From NCBI GenBank assembly GCA_947493945.1, contig CANLSR010000006.1, positions 152,106 to 216,105 on the forward strand: 64,000 bases of DNA. The letters run 5' to 3'. The position numbers were made by a program, and so were the translations under genes. Under the pieces are notes generated by a model. It was not told the DNA's origin and ran no database searches. It worked only from the letters and a program-made list of their open reading frames with translations. Below are positions 16,622 through 25,779 of this stretch, piece after piece (position 1 is the stretch's first letter; every line of letters starts with the position of its first letter). Source of the stretch: an uncultured bacterium. Its GTDB lineage: Bacteria; Bacteroidota; Rhodothermia; Rhodothermales; Rubricoccaceae.

Positions 16622-17074
16622 CTAGCTCGTCGCGCGGGCGACGGGGCGCACGGGCCGCTTGACCTCCATCTGCTGGATCTTGAACGCCTGGTCGTGGAGC
16701 GCCGCCACGTCGTCGCGGTCCAGGCCCAGGACCTCGCGGGCCTCGTGCAAGCCCACGTGCTCGGCCGGCTCGATGACGCCGTCCGCCAGCACCACGTCGA
16801 TCAGGTTGAGCATGAGCCCGCGGCGGATCTCGGGGTCGGCCTTCTGGAACTCCAGCAGGCACCGCTCCAGCGGCGGCGGCTGGATGGCCAGCCGGAACAC
16901 CGACTTGCGCGCGTCGCCGGACAGTCCGCCCAGGTCGAGCGACTCAAAGATGCGGTCGTCCTCGCTCTCGTCCATGTCGCGGTCGGCGGCCGACATGGCG
17001 AACAGCGCGCCGTAGAACGACAGGCGCTGGTCTTCGGTGAGGGAGGACAGGTCGAGGGCGGGGGTGTCGGACAT
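16622..17074 (-). CDS. TerB-like (tellurite-resistance TerB family) protein
   Basis: 150 residues from ATG 17074. All-helical, acidic in the first half: FYGALFAMSAADRDMDESED, and later LIDVVLADGVIEPAEHVGLH. These two repeated helix-Asp-helix segments are characteristic of the TerB/COG3793-like fold, in which Asp/Glu residues may bind metal. Function beyond that fold is unknown. It is 45 bp downstream of another minus-strand gene of unknown function and convergent with YihY. Confidence 0.7.
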   Translation of the reverse strand: MSDTPALDLSSLTEDQRLSFYGALFAMSAADRDMDESEDDRIFESLDLGGLSGDARKSVFRLAIQPPPLERCLLEFQKADPEIRRGLMLNLIDVVLADGVIEPAEHVGLHEAREVLGLDRDDVAALHDQAFKIQQMEVKRPVRPVARATS

Positions 17075-17119
17075 GGGCGTCGAGAGAGGGGAGGCAAACT
17101 ACGCCACGCCGGGTCCGCG

Positions 17120-17704
17120 CTAGGCCGCCCGCGCGCGGGCCGCCCGGCGGAGGGGGCGGACCCGGACCGGCTCCGCGTGGCCGAACAGGTCGCGGAGGTC
17201 GCGCCGGAGCCCGTCGGCGCAGGGCGCGTGGGGGCCCTCGGCAAACCGCCCCGCGGCCGACTCCACGAACCGCGGCCAGTCGGTCACGGAGACGCCCGGC
17301 CGGAGCGTGACTGGGCCGTCGGGGGCCGGCTGGGCGTCGAGCCAGCGGACCAGCAGGTCGGTCTCGTCGTCCCAGCCGAGCGGCGGCGCCGTCGGCCCGC
17401 CCAGGTCGAGCCAGGCGCCCACGCCGCGCTCGTGCCGGCCGACGGCCTCCGCCAGCTGGGGCACGCGGTGGGCGTGGCGCACGTGCAAGCCGCGCGAGGT
17501 GCGCTCGACGGTCGTCCGACGCCGCCGGAGCTCGGCGAGCGTCTGGGCCAGCGTCCACTCGCCGGCGTCGGCGGGGAGCGCCGGGGCGACCGGTGCCGAG
17601 GTGTCGAACCGGAACGAGTAGCCGGCCAGGTGCGAGGCCGAGCGGGAGGCGGGGGCCTCGGCGTGTGCCTGGAGCGCGCGGACGAGAACGGAGGAGGCAG
17701 ACAT
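17120..17704 (-). CDS. Conserved hypothetical protein, 194 residues
   Basis: Starts at ATG 17704. No domain recognised. The chain is soluble, without signal peptide or membrane segment, with a basic C-terminus (VRVRPLRRAARARAA). It contains a Trp-rich stretch near residue 100 (VGAWLDLGG ... GWDDETDLLVRWLDAQ) and a second near 150 (TDWPRFVESAAGRF). Probably co-transcribed with the TerB-like gene that follows. Codon use matches neighbouring genes, which supports a real gene. Confidence 0.6.
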   Translation of the reverse strand: MSASSVLVRALQAHAEAPASRSASHLAGYSFRFDTSAPVAPALPADAGEWTLAQTLAELRRRRTTVERTSRGLHVRHAHRVPQLAEAVGRHERGVGAWLDLGGPTAPPLGWDDETDLLVRWLDAQPAPDGPVTLRPGVSVTDWPRFVESAAGRFAEGPHAPCADGLRRDLRDLFGHAEPVRVRPLRRAARARAA

Positions 17705-18065
17705 GGGAGTCGGCGGGGGTTCGGGGTCAACCTCGTAATCGGCGGTGTCACCTCTGTGTCACAGCCAGAGCTCCACCCTCTTGTCCGTCCGGCTGGCCCC
17801 GGGGCCTTGTGCAGGCGGCAGGTCGGCCCCGCGGCCGACGCGAGGGGCGGCGCGCGCGAAAAGGCGGAGACTCGCCGCCGCCCCGCTGGCGCCGGCCGCC
17901 AGCGGGAGGGGAGAGGCCGGCGCCACCGGCCAGGCGGCCCCTAGAAACAGGAGCACGCGCGCCCAGGTAAGGCCACGGACTCCCCCGACCACCGGGCGTC
18001 CGTGCTTCTCGCCCCACGCCTCAGGCGCCGGCCTCCCGTTTTCCCCGTCCGCGACGACCCTTCCC
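17705..18065. other. Divergent intergenic region, 361 bp
   Basis: Lies between two divergent genes and should hold promoters for both. The only clear structure is the palindromic repeat at 17882-17906. The rest is GC-rich with no recognisable coding content. Confidence 0.4.
17882..17906. repeat. Intergenic palindromic repeat, CGCTGGCG family
   Basis: CCCGCTGGCG, a 5-nt loop, then CGCCAGCGGG: a perfect 10-bp stem. Same family as copies at 19300-19324, 19910-19938, 25709-25767 and 53047-53075. Confidence 0.75.
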
Positions 18066-19190
18066 ATGGCCCCCGACCCGTCCCTTGATCCGTCGCCGAG
18101 CAACCTTCCAGACCCCGAGCTCACCGGGCGGCCGACGCCCGAGTTGGAGCGGCCGCTGCCCGACCCGCCCGACCGCCGCGTCGGGTTCGCGCTCGTCGGG
18201 CTCGGCGCGTACGCGCTCGAGCAGATCGCGCCCAACCTGGCCAGCACCCAGCACGCCCGGCTGGCGGCCGTCGTGAGCGGCAACCCCGACAAGGCCCGCG
18301 CCGTCGCCGACGCCTACGGCCTGGGCCGCGCCCACGTCTACTCGTACGACACCTTCGACCGGGTCGCGGACGACCCGGCGGTGGACGTGGTCTACGTAAT
18401 CCTGCCCAACGCCTTCCACCGGGCCTGGACCGAGCGGGCGTTCGCGGCCGGCAAGCACGTCCTGTGCGAGAAGCCGATGGCGGCGACCGTCGAGGACTGC
18501 CGGGCCATGATCCAGGCGGGTCGGGCCGCCGGCAAGCGGCTGATGATCGGCTACCGCGCCCAGTACGACCCCTACAACCTCCGCGCGATCGAGGAAATCC
18601 GGGCCGGCACCATCGGCGCCCCGCGCTTGGTCGTGGCCGACCACGGGCGCATCCTGGACCTCTCGGAGCTCCGCGACCAGTGGCGCGCCCGCAAGGAACT
18701 GGCCAGCGGCGGCTCGCTCTACGACATCGGCATCTACTCGCTCAACGGCGCCCGCTACCTGATCGGAGAGGAGCCGACGGAGGTCACGGCGCGGCTCCGC
18801 GAGCCGTCTGGCCGGGACGAGGTGAACGTGGAGGAGGGCATCGAGTGGACGATGGCGTTCCCGTCGGGGGTCGTCGCCAACTGCTCGTCGAGCTACCGCG
18901 TGTCGGACAACAAGCGCATCCACGTCCAGGGCGCTGAGGGCGGGGTGACGCTGGACCCGGCGACGGACTACTACGTCCGCAACCTGTTCGTGGAGACCGA
19001 CGCGGGCAGGCGCCAGATCACGATCCCCCGGGCCAACCAGTTTGCCCGGATGCTGGACGAGATGGCGCTCGCGGTGCGCGAGGACCGGGAGCCGAAGACG
19101 CCGGGCGCCGAGGGCCTCCGCGACGTCCGCGTCATGCAGGCCATCTACCGCGCCGCCGAGACGGGCGCCGCGGTGCGGATCGACGCGTGA
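18066..19190 (+). CDS. Gfo/Idh/MocA-family oxidoreductase (glucose-fructose oxidoreductase-like)
   Basis: 374 residues from ATG 18066. A Pro-rich leader of ~37 residues precedes the NAD(P)-binding Rossmann domain (RVGFALVGLGAYALEQIAPN). DVVYVILPNAFH and the catalytic-loop CEKPMA motif follow near residue 140. The C-terminal alpha/beta domain includes GGSLYDIGIYSLNGARYLIG, with the conserved Asp-Ile-Gly and a substrate Tyr, and resembles GFOR and sugar dehydrogenases. The enzyme probably oxidises or reduces a sugar or polyol using a tightly bound cofactor. Substrate not deducible. The leader has no clear signal peptide; a TAT motif was not found. Confidence 0.88.
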   Translation: MAPDPSLDPSPSNLPDPELTGRPTPELERPLPDPPDRRVGFALVGLGAYALEQIAPNLASTQHARLAAVVSGNPDKARAVADAYGLGRAHVYSYDTFDRVADDPAVDVVYVILPNAFHRAWTERAFAAGKHVLCEKPMAATVEDCRAMIQAGRAAGKRLMIGYRAQYDPYNLRAIEEIRAGTIGAPRLVVADHGRILDLSELRDQWRARKELASGGSLYDIGIYSLNGARYLIGEEPTEVTARLREPSGRDEVNVEEGIEWTMAFPSGVVANCSSSYRVSDNKRIHVQGAEGGVTLDPATDYYVRNLFVETDAGRRQITIPRANQFARMLDEMALAVREDREPKTPGAEGLRDVRVMQAIYRAAETGAAVRIDA

Positions 19191-19191
19191 C

Positions 19192-19243
19192 CCGGTCTCG
19201 CGGGTCCGGTCTCGCGGGTCCGGTCTCGCGGGTCCGGTCTCGC
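19192..19243. repeat. 14-bp tandem repeat, about 3.7 copies
   Basis: The unit CCGGTCTCGCGGGT starts at 19192 and repeats perfectly at 19206, 19220 and (partial) 19234, immediately after the stop codon of the oxidoreductase gene. It is a short minisatellite with no spacers, so not CRISPR. Confidence 0.85.
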
Positions 19244-19299
19244 GGCCCACGCCCGGCCGGCAGAAGCGGACGCGGCCTCCGTCTCTGGCAACCCTCGCT

Positions 19300-19324
19300 C
19301 CCGCTGGCGCCGGCCGCCAGCGGG
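19300..19324. repeat. Intergenic palindromic repeat, CGCTGGCG family
   Basis: CCCGCTGGCG-CCGGC-CGCCAGCGGG, identical to the copy at 17882-17906. Confidence 0.75.
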
Positions 19325-19417
19325 GCGGGCGGAGGCGCCACGGGCTACGGAATGCGAGAGCGCGTCGTCCTCAAGCCGCGGACGCCCAAGATCTACATGC
19401 AGCCTCCTAGTCCCAAG

Positions 19418-19471
19418 CCGTCGTTCCCGCGCACGCGGGACCGCGTAGCGACGGCGCAGCCAATCCAGAGT
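19418..19471 (+). repeat. Left inverted repeat of the GIY-YIG element (54 bp)
   Basis: Begins CCGTCGTTCCCGCGCACG and ends CAATCCAGAGT. Reverse complement of 19807-19860 with one mismatch. Confidence 0.85.
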
Positions 19472-19483
19472 GGTGGCACAGCC

Positions 19484-19786
19484 TCACCCGCCATGCACCA
19501 CACGCTCGTACAAGTCCAGCCATCCCGGGTTTGACGCCTCGATCAACTCCAGCTTCCACGCCCGCCGCCACGTCTTGATCTGCTTCTCCCTGACGATGGC
19601 GTCCGCGATGCGAGGGTGCTCCTCCAACCACACCAGCCGGTCGACGCCGTAGCGTTTCGAGAACCCCCGAGTCGCGCCCTCCTTGTGCTTGCTGATGCGG
19701 CCCACGAGGTCGCCCGTCACGCCGAGGTACAGCGTCCCGTTGCGCTCACTGGCGAGGAGATAGACGGTGCCGGTCTTGGCGGCCAT
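19484..19786 (-). CDS. GIY-YIG nuclease superfamily protein
   Basis: 100 residues from ATG 19786 (MAAKTGTVYLLASERNGTLY). The GIY-YIG core is recognisable: VYLL (the GIY-like strand), LYLGVTGDL (the YIG-like strand), R in LVGRISKHK, the loop YGVDRLVWLEEH, and the conserved Glu in AIVREKQIKTWRR. This matches the UPF0213/YhbQ-like single-domain group. Such stand-alone domains are putative nucleases. Because the gene sits exactly between two 54-bp inverted repeats, a role in spreading or maintaining those repeats is a plausible inference. The frame extends upstream through the right repeat, but the encoded sequence there is repeat-derived and not part of the domain. Confidence 0.85.
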   Translation of the reverse strand: MAAKTGTVYLLASERNGTLYLGVTGDLVGRISKHKEGATRGFSKRYGVDRLVWLEEHPRIADAIVREKQIKTWRRAWKLELIEASNPGWLDLYERVVHGG

Positions 19787-19806
19787 GGGGGCAGCATAGC
19801 GCCCGG

Positions 19807-19860
19807 ACTCTGGATTGGCTGCGCCGTCGCTGCGCGGTCCCGCGTGCGCGGGAACGACGG
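19807..19860 (-). repeat. Right inverted repeat of the GIY-YIG element (54 bp)
   Basis: Begins ACTCTGGATTGGCTGCGCC and ends GGGAACGACGG. Mirror of 19418-19471. It is followed by an 8-9 nt G-run. Confidence 0.85.
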
Positions 19861-19909
19861 GGGGGGGAAGAGAGGAAAGACATCCTCCGCGTGACCGACG
19901 GGTAGTCTC

Positions 19910-19938
19910 GCCCCGCTGGCGGTGGGCGCCAGCGGGGC
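19910..19938. repeat. Intergenic palindromic repeat, CGCTGGCG family
   Basis: GCCCCGCTGGCG-GTGGG-CGCCAGCGGGGC: a 12-bp perfect stem, the same stem as the copy at 53047-53075 with a different loop. Confidence 0.8.
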
Positions 19939-20319
19939 AAGAACTAACGCCGTGCTCGTACCAGCGAGCAGTAGCTAGCTCGCCTGAACATGGCAACGCG
20001 ACAGGTCAACAACCGTCAGATGAGGAAAAGACTGGTCACTGCCGTGAAACCAGGGGTGGGTTCCCAGTCAGTTGCTCTACACCTCGTAGGAGAGCATGCT
20101 GGAAACCCTCGGCTTGACGGACTGTGAGACCGTTACAAGCCTTCGGTAATACATCTGATTCTAAGACGAGGCCAGCGTCGCGTTCGGCTGAGTCGGTAAG
20201 GATCCAAGACCAAAAGCGATAAAATGTTACCAGCAGTACTAATCGGCTGAATTTGTCAGAGCGAAAGTAACCGTTGATGTGTGCCATCAGCGAAGCGTGA
20301 AGGTGACGAGTGCCTACCC
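19939..20319. other. Lower-GC intergenic stretch left of the IS
   Basis: About 380 bp of visibly lower GC than the surroundings (e.g. around 20110-20280, with TAATACATCTGATTCTAAG). Short frames occur on both strands, but none has recognisable content. It may be the decayed remainder of transferred DNA into which the IS3 element inserted. Confidence 0.4.
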
Positions 20320-20349
20320 TGAACCGCCCCGGGTTTGCCGGAGGCCGGT

Positions 20350-21254
<905 letters not shown>

Positions 21255-21258
<4 letters not shown>

Positions 21259-21571
21259 CGCCTCAGTGGGCGGTCGAGCTCCGCCTGGGCGGAATAGGCC
21301 GACGCCTTCCGGAGGATCTCGTTGGCGCGCCGGAGCTCGCGGTTCTCCCGTTCGAGCTCCTTGATCCGAGCTCGCTCGTCGGTGGTGGGTCCAGCGCGCC
21401 GGCCGTGGTCACGCTCGGCTTGCCTGATCCAGTTGCGGAGGGTCTCGGCGGTGCAGCCGATCTTCTCGGCGACGGACCGGATGGCGGCCCACTGGGAGGA
21501 GTGCTGTGGTCGAAGACGAGGCGGACGGCCCGCTCGCGGACCTCGGGGGAGTGGCGGTTGGATCTGCTCAT
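21255..21571 (-). pseudogene. IS3-family transposase orfA, one frameshift
   Basis: Starts at ATG 21571 with SNRHSPEVRERAVRLVFDH. One base is then missing near 21510, after which the other frame reads SSQWAAIRSVAEKIGCTAET and IKELERENRELRRANEILRK, the usual HTH and leucine-zipper parts of IS3 OrfA. It ends LDRPLRR at a TGA overlapping the orfB start. Together with orfB this makes three indels, so the IS cannot transpose by itself. Confidence 0.8.
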
Positions 21572-21621
21572 GGCTCCAATCTCTCAAGGGATGGAGCCTC
21601 CGGAGATCCCGGGGCGGTTCA

Positions 21622-21902
21622 TACAGCAGCGATCTAGGTGACGCCACCACCTCTGTCAGAAAAAGGGCGATCGCTTGACGGACCCCGTAGCAGGTCAACG
21701 CGTTGTACGCGCGACAAGCCCGTTCACCGTCATGGGTAGCGTTGCGCGTACGACGATTGGCCAATGCCACCTGGGCGTCGTATCCAGTTTGGGAGCGTAG
21801 CGGGCGGCCCGTACGGCGATGATGGGGCACGGGGATGGGACCACGTCTGCTCAGTAGGTTCACACACAAGATCCTAGCTTCTGGTCGTCCGTCCCTCCAC
21901 CT
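21622..21902. other. Intergenic region right of the IS, 281 bp
   Basis: Moderately GC-rich, separates the IS from the dehydratase gene. A minus-strand frame reads RRTGRPLRSQTGYDAQVAL, but no start, stop or family context supports it as a gene. It probably contains the promoter for the polysaccharide genes; TAGGTTCACACACAAGATCC precedes the start by about 50 bp. Confidence 0.35.
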
Positions 21903-23807
21903 ATGACGCGCACATACGCCAAGTTCTCGATCGATCTCGCGCTCTGGACACTCGCAACGCCGCTCGCCTTCCTCCTCCGCCTGGAGGATGGGGTCACCGG
22001 GTTCGCCGAAGGAATGCTGGTGATGCTGGCAGTAGGGATCCCCATCAAGGCGCTGACCATGGGGCTGCTTGGCTTCCAGCGCCGGTCCTGGCACCGGCTG
22101 GGGATGCATGACCTGTTCTACCTAAGCATGGGAATTGGAATCGTCACGTTGGCGTTGGCCGTCGTGGCGATGGGGGTTCCTGGAGTGGCTGTGCCTCGCA
22201 GCGTTCCATTCATCGAGGCGATGGTCGCGCTCATCCTGATGAGCAACGCCCGGGTAGCTACGCGCCTCCTGTACGAACGTCAGGGGATCGTGCGCGCGCG
22301 CGGTCGCAACGATGACCGCCGGGTGCTCGTGGTGGGGGCCGGCGACGCCGGGTCTATGCTGACGCGCGAGCTCTCCCGCCACACGGTGTCGGGCCGAATC
22401 CCCGTGGGGTACCTCGACGACGACCCGCTCAAGCGCCGCCAGCGGTTCGGGGGGCTCCCGGTCTTGGGCCGCATCGAGGACCTCGTCGAGGTCGTCGCCG
22501 CCCACGACATCGACGAGGTCCTGCTCGCCATCCCAGCGGCTCCGAGCCGGGTGGTGCGACGGGTACTCGAGCTCGCGCGCGAAGCCCGAGTCGAGCACCG
22601 ATCGATCCCGGCGCTCTTCGAACTCATCAACGGCTCGGTCTCGATCTCGCAAACTCACCCCGTCAAGCTGGAAGACCTGCTCCGGCGCGAGCCGGTGCGG
22701 TTGGACGTCCAGCGCGTCGAGGCCGGGCTCCGCGGCAAGCGGGTGCTGGTGACGGGCGCTGGCGGGTCGATCGGGTCCGAGATCGTGCGCCAGGTGGCCA
22801 TGTTCGGGCCGAGCAAGATCGTCCTGCTGGGCCGGGGCGAGAACTCCGTCTATACGATCCACCGCGAGATGCGTCGGCGGTGGCCCGACATCGACACCCC
22901 GCCGGTGATCTGCGACGTCCGCGATCGGGACTCCCTCCGGCGCGTGTTCGAGGAGCACCGGCCCGAGGCCGTCTACCACGCCGGGGCGCACAAGCACGTC
23001 CCGCTCATGGAGGCGAACCCGGAGCAGGCCGTGTTCAACAACGTCCTCGGGACGAGGAACGTGGCCCAACTGGCGCGCGACTTCGGGGCGGCCCGGCTGG
23101 TCAACATCTCGACCGACAAGGCCGTCAACCCGACGTCGGTGATGGGGGCCTCGAAGCGGGTCGCCGAGCAGGTCGTCCTGGCGGTGTCCCGGCGGTGCGC
23201 GCCCGGCCAGGCGTTCGTGTCGGTCCGGTTCGGCAACGTGCTGGGCAGCCGGGGCAGCGTGGTCCCCCTGTTCAAGGAGCAGATCGCGCGCGGCGGCCCC
23301 ATCACCGTCACCCACCCCGACATGGTCCGGTACTTCATGACCATCCCGGAGGCCAGCCAGCTCGTACTCCAGGCGGGGGTCCAGGGGGAAAACGGCCAGG
23401 TCTACGTGTTGGACATGGGGGAGCCCGTCCGGATCGTGGACCTCGCCCGTGACCTCATCTTGCTCTCGGGGCTCGAGCCTGGGGCGGACATCGCTATCGA
23501 GTACAGCGGCGCGCGGCCCGGTGAGAAGCTGTTCGAGGAGTTGCTGACGTCCGAGGAGGGCGTGGTGGCGTCGCCGCACGACAAGATCTTCGTGGCCCGG
23601 AAGTCCCCGTTCTCGGTCGGCCCGTTCGAGCGCCAGCTCCGCGAGCTCGTGGCAGCGGCGGAGGCCCAAGACCGGGAGCGGATCCTGGAGGCGTTCCGGA
23701 ACCTCATCCCCTCCCACCAACTCGGCGAGGCCTTGCCCCGACCGATGGGCCTGTCGGGGGACGGGGCCGGCCCCAGCCTGCCTTTCTTGTCGGAGAGAGA
23801 ACGGTAA
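21903..23807 (+). CDS. Membrane nucleoside-diphosphate-sugar 4,6-dehydratase/epimerase (CapD/WbpM/PglF family)
   Basis: 634 residues from ATG 21903. Four N-terminal membrane segments (about 10-110) lead into a first Rossmann-like domain (RRVLVVGAGDAGSMLTREL, ~138) and then the SDR dehydratase domain with KRVLVTGAGGSIGSEIVRQV (~280). The catalytic segment reads STDKAVNPTSVMGASKR (~402-418): Met replaces the usual SDR Tyr, as in WbpM and PglF. These enzymes convert UDP-GlcNAc to UDP-4-keto-6-deoxy sugars for O-antigen, capsule or glycoprotein glycans. The WecA-like transferase gene follows after 0.6 kb. It is full length for the family. Confidence 0.93.
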   Translation: MTRTYAKFSIDLALWTLATPLAFLLRLEDGVTGFAEGMLVMLAVGIPIKALTMGLLGFQRRSWHRLGMHDLFYLSMGIGIVTLALAVVAMGVPGVAVPRSVPFIEAMVALILMSNARVATRLLYERQGIVRARGRNDDRRVLVVGAGDAGSMLTRELSRHTVSGRIPVGYLDDDPLKRRQRFGGLPVLGRIEDLVEVVAAHDIDEVLLAIPAAPSRVVRRVLELAREARVEHRSIPALFELINGSVSISQTHPVKLEDLLRREPVRLDVQRVEAGLRGKRVLVTGAGGSIGSEIVRQVAMFGPSKIVLLGRGENSVYTIHREMRRRWPDIDTPPVICDVRDRDSLRRVFEEHRPEAVYHAGAHKHVPLMEANPEQAVFNNVLGTRNVAQLARDFGAARLVNISTDKAVNPTSVMGASKRVAEQVVLAVSRRCAPGQAFVSVRFGNVLGSRGSVVPLFKEQIARGGPITVTHPDMVRYFMTIPEASQLVLQAGVQGENGQVYVLDMGEPVRIVDLARDLILLSGLEPGADIAIEYSGARPGEKLFEELLTSEEGVVASPHDKIFVARKSPFSVGPFERQLRELVAAAEAQDRERILEAFRNLIPSHQLGEALPRPMGLSGDGAGPSLPFLSERER

Positions 23808-24414
23808 AGGAGAGCGAGCGCCCCTCCCTCCCCAGAAGCGTGACGCCACGCCGTTCTCTGGCCTCAGCAAGTCGGGTGCGCCGCTGGCAGGGCCAGGCTC
23901 ACCAAGCACCTCGCCGGGGGGTGTGAGAAGCGACGGGCTGCGGCCGGCGTTCACTTACCTGGTCAGAAAAGCGGACACGGAGGACAGACCGTCGAGCCGC
24001 CCGAGGCGCCGCGCAGCCCCTAAGGTGGGCGGTCGCGTAGAGGCTGGCGACGTCCGCCAGCGGGAGCATGGCTGGACTGGGCCCTCCAGGTCGGGCTCGG
24101 CCGAGGTCGTGATGGCCGTCCTGGCGCTGACGGACGCGCCCGGCGGGGTAGCCCGTTGTCGTGGGGGCGTCTGCGGCTCGCCGCCTGCGGCCCGACACTC
24201 CATTCCAGCACGCCAGCGGCTTGCTCGGACTCGGCGAGCGCCCGCTGGTGCCTAGAGGCGACGCCCGGTGGTGGTCTCCGGAATCGAGCGCGGCGGTGGG
24301 CCTCGGTCGGGAATGGGCTGGGCCACGACGTCTCGGGGGCCTCCTTTGAGCTCCCGGTAGGACGGCGGGTTCGCAGAATCTACAGGAACTGTCTCTAGAG
24401 AGGCCGTTAGCGAC
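23808..24414. other. Intergenic region, 607 bp, no gene recognised
   Basis: Unusually long spacer for this window. Several open frames exist on both strands (for example 23923-24255 plus), but their translations are low-complexity Arg/Pro/Ala sequences without domains, and they lack neighbours' codon pattern. A lower-GC patch near 24370-24415 precedes the next gene. It may hold a promoter and the decayed remains of a lost gene. Confidence 0.4.
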
Positions 24415-25707
24415 ATGGCAGGTTTCTTGCCTGTGCGGCGTCTGTCTCCGCTTCAGCGGAGAGTCGTGCCCGAGACGGTCTCGCTTTCCCCGTTGCCCTT
24501 GCTTCTGCCCCTCCTCCTCGCTTGCACCGTCGCGGTGGTGGCAAGCCTGCTGACCACGCGGAGCGCCCGCGACCTGGCCGTCCGGCTGGGGCACCTCGAC
24601 CACCCCGACGAGCGGAAGGTCCACGCCCACGCCGTCCCCCGCGTCGGCGGCCTCGGGATCGCGCTCGGGATCGGGGCCGGGGTCGTGATGCTCACGGTGG
24701 GCTCCGCCGCGCTGGGCGTGCACATCCCTGCCCTCGACGTCCTGCCCGTGATCGTGGGTGCGACGGTGGTGTTCGCGCTGGGGCTCACCGACGACCTGGT
24801 GGGGCTCGGGTTCAAGTGGCGGTTCCTGATCCAGGCCGGCGTCGCGTGGGCGATGGCGCTGGCCGGCTGGCGGATCGACCTGTCCAACGTGCCTCTGATC
24901 GAAGCCCTGGGGGCGACGGAGCAGGCCGCGATTGCCGTTCCGCTCACCGTCGTCTGGACGGTCGGCATCATCAACGCGATGAACCTGCTGGACGGGCTGG
25001 ACTCGCTGGCCGGCGGGACGGCGCTGATCGGGTTCGGCGCGCTCGCGCTCGCGTTCCTCCCCGGCGGTGACACGGTGCTGCTGACGCTGTGCGCGCTGGG
25101 CGCGGCGGGCACCGCCGGGTTCCTGGCGTACAACCGGCCGCCCGCGTCCGTGTTCATGGGCGACGGTGGGAGCACGTTGCTCGGGTTCCTGCTGGCGATG
25201 GCCGGCGTCCGCGGCGTGGGGTCGATGCCCTCGGGCGGGTTGCTGATCCTGCCCGTGGTGGCGTTGGGCCTGCCGGTGCTGGACACGCTGACCCAGATGG
25301 TGCGCCGGCTGTCGGAGGGCAACAGCCCGTTCCTGCCCGACCGCGACCACCTCCACCACCGGGCCTACGACCGCAGCCCGACGGTCCAGGTGGCGGTGCG
25401 CAAGCTCCACGGCACGGCGGCCGTGTTCGGCGCGCTGGCGGTGGCGCTCCGGCTGGCCGCGGGAGAGCCCGAGCTCCAGCTCGCGATCTTGGGCGTCACG
25501 TTCACGTTCGCGTACGCCGTCGTCCGGCGGCTGGGCTACGTCCGCGTGCAGGACGTGGCCCGAGCGGTGCGGCTCCGGTTCTGGCGCCGAGCGCGCGCTC
25601 GGCGGAGCGCGGCCTACCGGGCCGCTCGCGAGAACGACCTCCCGTCCCAGCCCGGCTCCGGTGACGGGTCGGCCACGCACCCCGTCCCCGAGGTCCACGC
25701 GCGCTGA
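24415..25707 (+). CDS. Undecaprenyl-phosphate sugar-1-phosphate transferase (WecA/TagO/MraY family)
   Basis: 430 residues from ATG 24415 (GTG 24469 is an alternative that removes an 18-residue basic leader). About 11 membrane segments. Family motifs in order: HLDHPDERKVHAHAVPRVGG with the first Asp-rich loop, LGLTDDLVGLGFKWR (catalytic DD), INAMNLLDGLDSLAGG, SVFMGDGGSTLLGF, and DRDHLHHR. They define the polyprenyl-phosphate HexNAc-1-phosphate transferases. The enzyme loads the first sugar, probably GlcNAc or a HexNAc, onto undecaprenyl phosphate at the inner membrane, starting a glycan chain. The upstream dehydratase suggests an O-antigen or exopolysaccharide pathway. The C-terminal ~60 residues are basic and cytoplasmic. 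Confidence 0.92.
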   Translation: MAGFLPVRRLSPLQRRVVPETVSLSPLPLLLPLLLACTVAVVASLLTTRSARDLAVRLGHLDHPDERKVHAHAVPRVGGLGIALGIGAGVVMLTVGSAALGVHIPALDVLPVIVGATVVFALGLTDDLVGLGFKWRFLIQAGVAWAMALAGWRIDLSNVPLIEALGATEQAAIAVPLTVVWTVGIINAMNLLDGLDSLAGGTALIGFGALALAFLPGGDTVLLTLCALGAAGTAGFLAYNRPPASVFMGDGGSTLLGFLLAMAGVRGVGSMPSGGLLILPVVALGLPVLDTLTQMVRRLSEGNSPFLPDRDHLHHRAYDRSPTVQVAVRKLHGTAAVFGALAVALRLAAGEPELQLAILGVTFTFAYAVVRRLGYVRVQDVARAVRLRFWRRARARRSAAYRAARENDLPSQPGSGDGSATHPVPEVHAR

Positions 25708-25708
25708 G

Positions 25709-25767
25709 CCGCTGGCGCCGCCCGCCAGCGGGGCCGCCCGCCAGCGGGGCCGCCCGCCAGCGGGGCG
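25709..25767. repeat. CGCTGGCG-family palindrome with tandem right arms
   Basis: One CCGCTGGCG arm followed by three copies of the 16-bp unit CCGCCCGCCAGCGGGG. Lies between two convergent genes, where the hairpin may act as a bidirectional terminator. Confidence 0.75.
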
Positions 25768-25779
25768 TCGAGGCGGGGC

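Larger units (their letters stand above)
19418..19860. mobile_element. Candidate non-autonomous element: GIY-YIG gene between 54-bp inverted repeats
   Basis: The left repeat (19418-19471) and right repeat (19807-19860) are reverse complements over 54 bp with one mismatch (at 19446, TAG versus TGC context). Each contains an inner palindrome (TCCCGCGCACGCGGGA on the left). Between them lies a single minus-strand GIY-YIG gene (19484-19786). The gene stops 12 bp from one repeat and starts 20 bp from the other, so the repeats hug the gene. Similar repeat families rich in TCCCGCG...CGCGGGA...CCAGAG occur scattered in many bacteria, often beside GIY-YIG genes. Mobility and target duplication are not proven: no clear direct repeat flanks the element. 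Confidence 0.6.

Noticed and set aside
19192..19243. CRISPR array
   Set aside because: Tandem units touch each other with no spacers, and no cas gene is near.
19990..20127. Short plus-strand frame starting ATG 19990
   Set aside because: 45 residues with no recognisable family; it lies in degraded lower-GC sequence.
20036..20319. Minus-strand frame continuing past the orfB end
   Set aside because: It is outside the IS ends and in a different frame from orfB; the sequence resembles nothing known.
23923..24255. Possible small gene in the 607-bp gap
   Set aside because: Low-complexity Arg/Pro/Ala translation, no domain, overlapping open frames on both strands.
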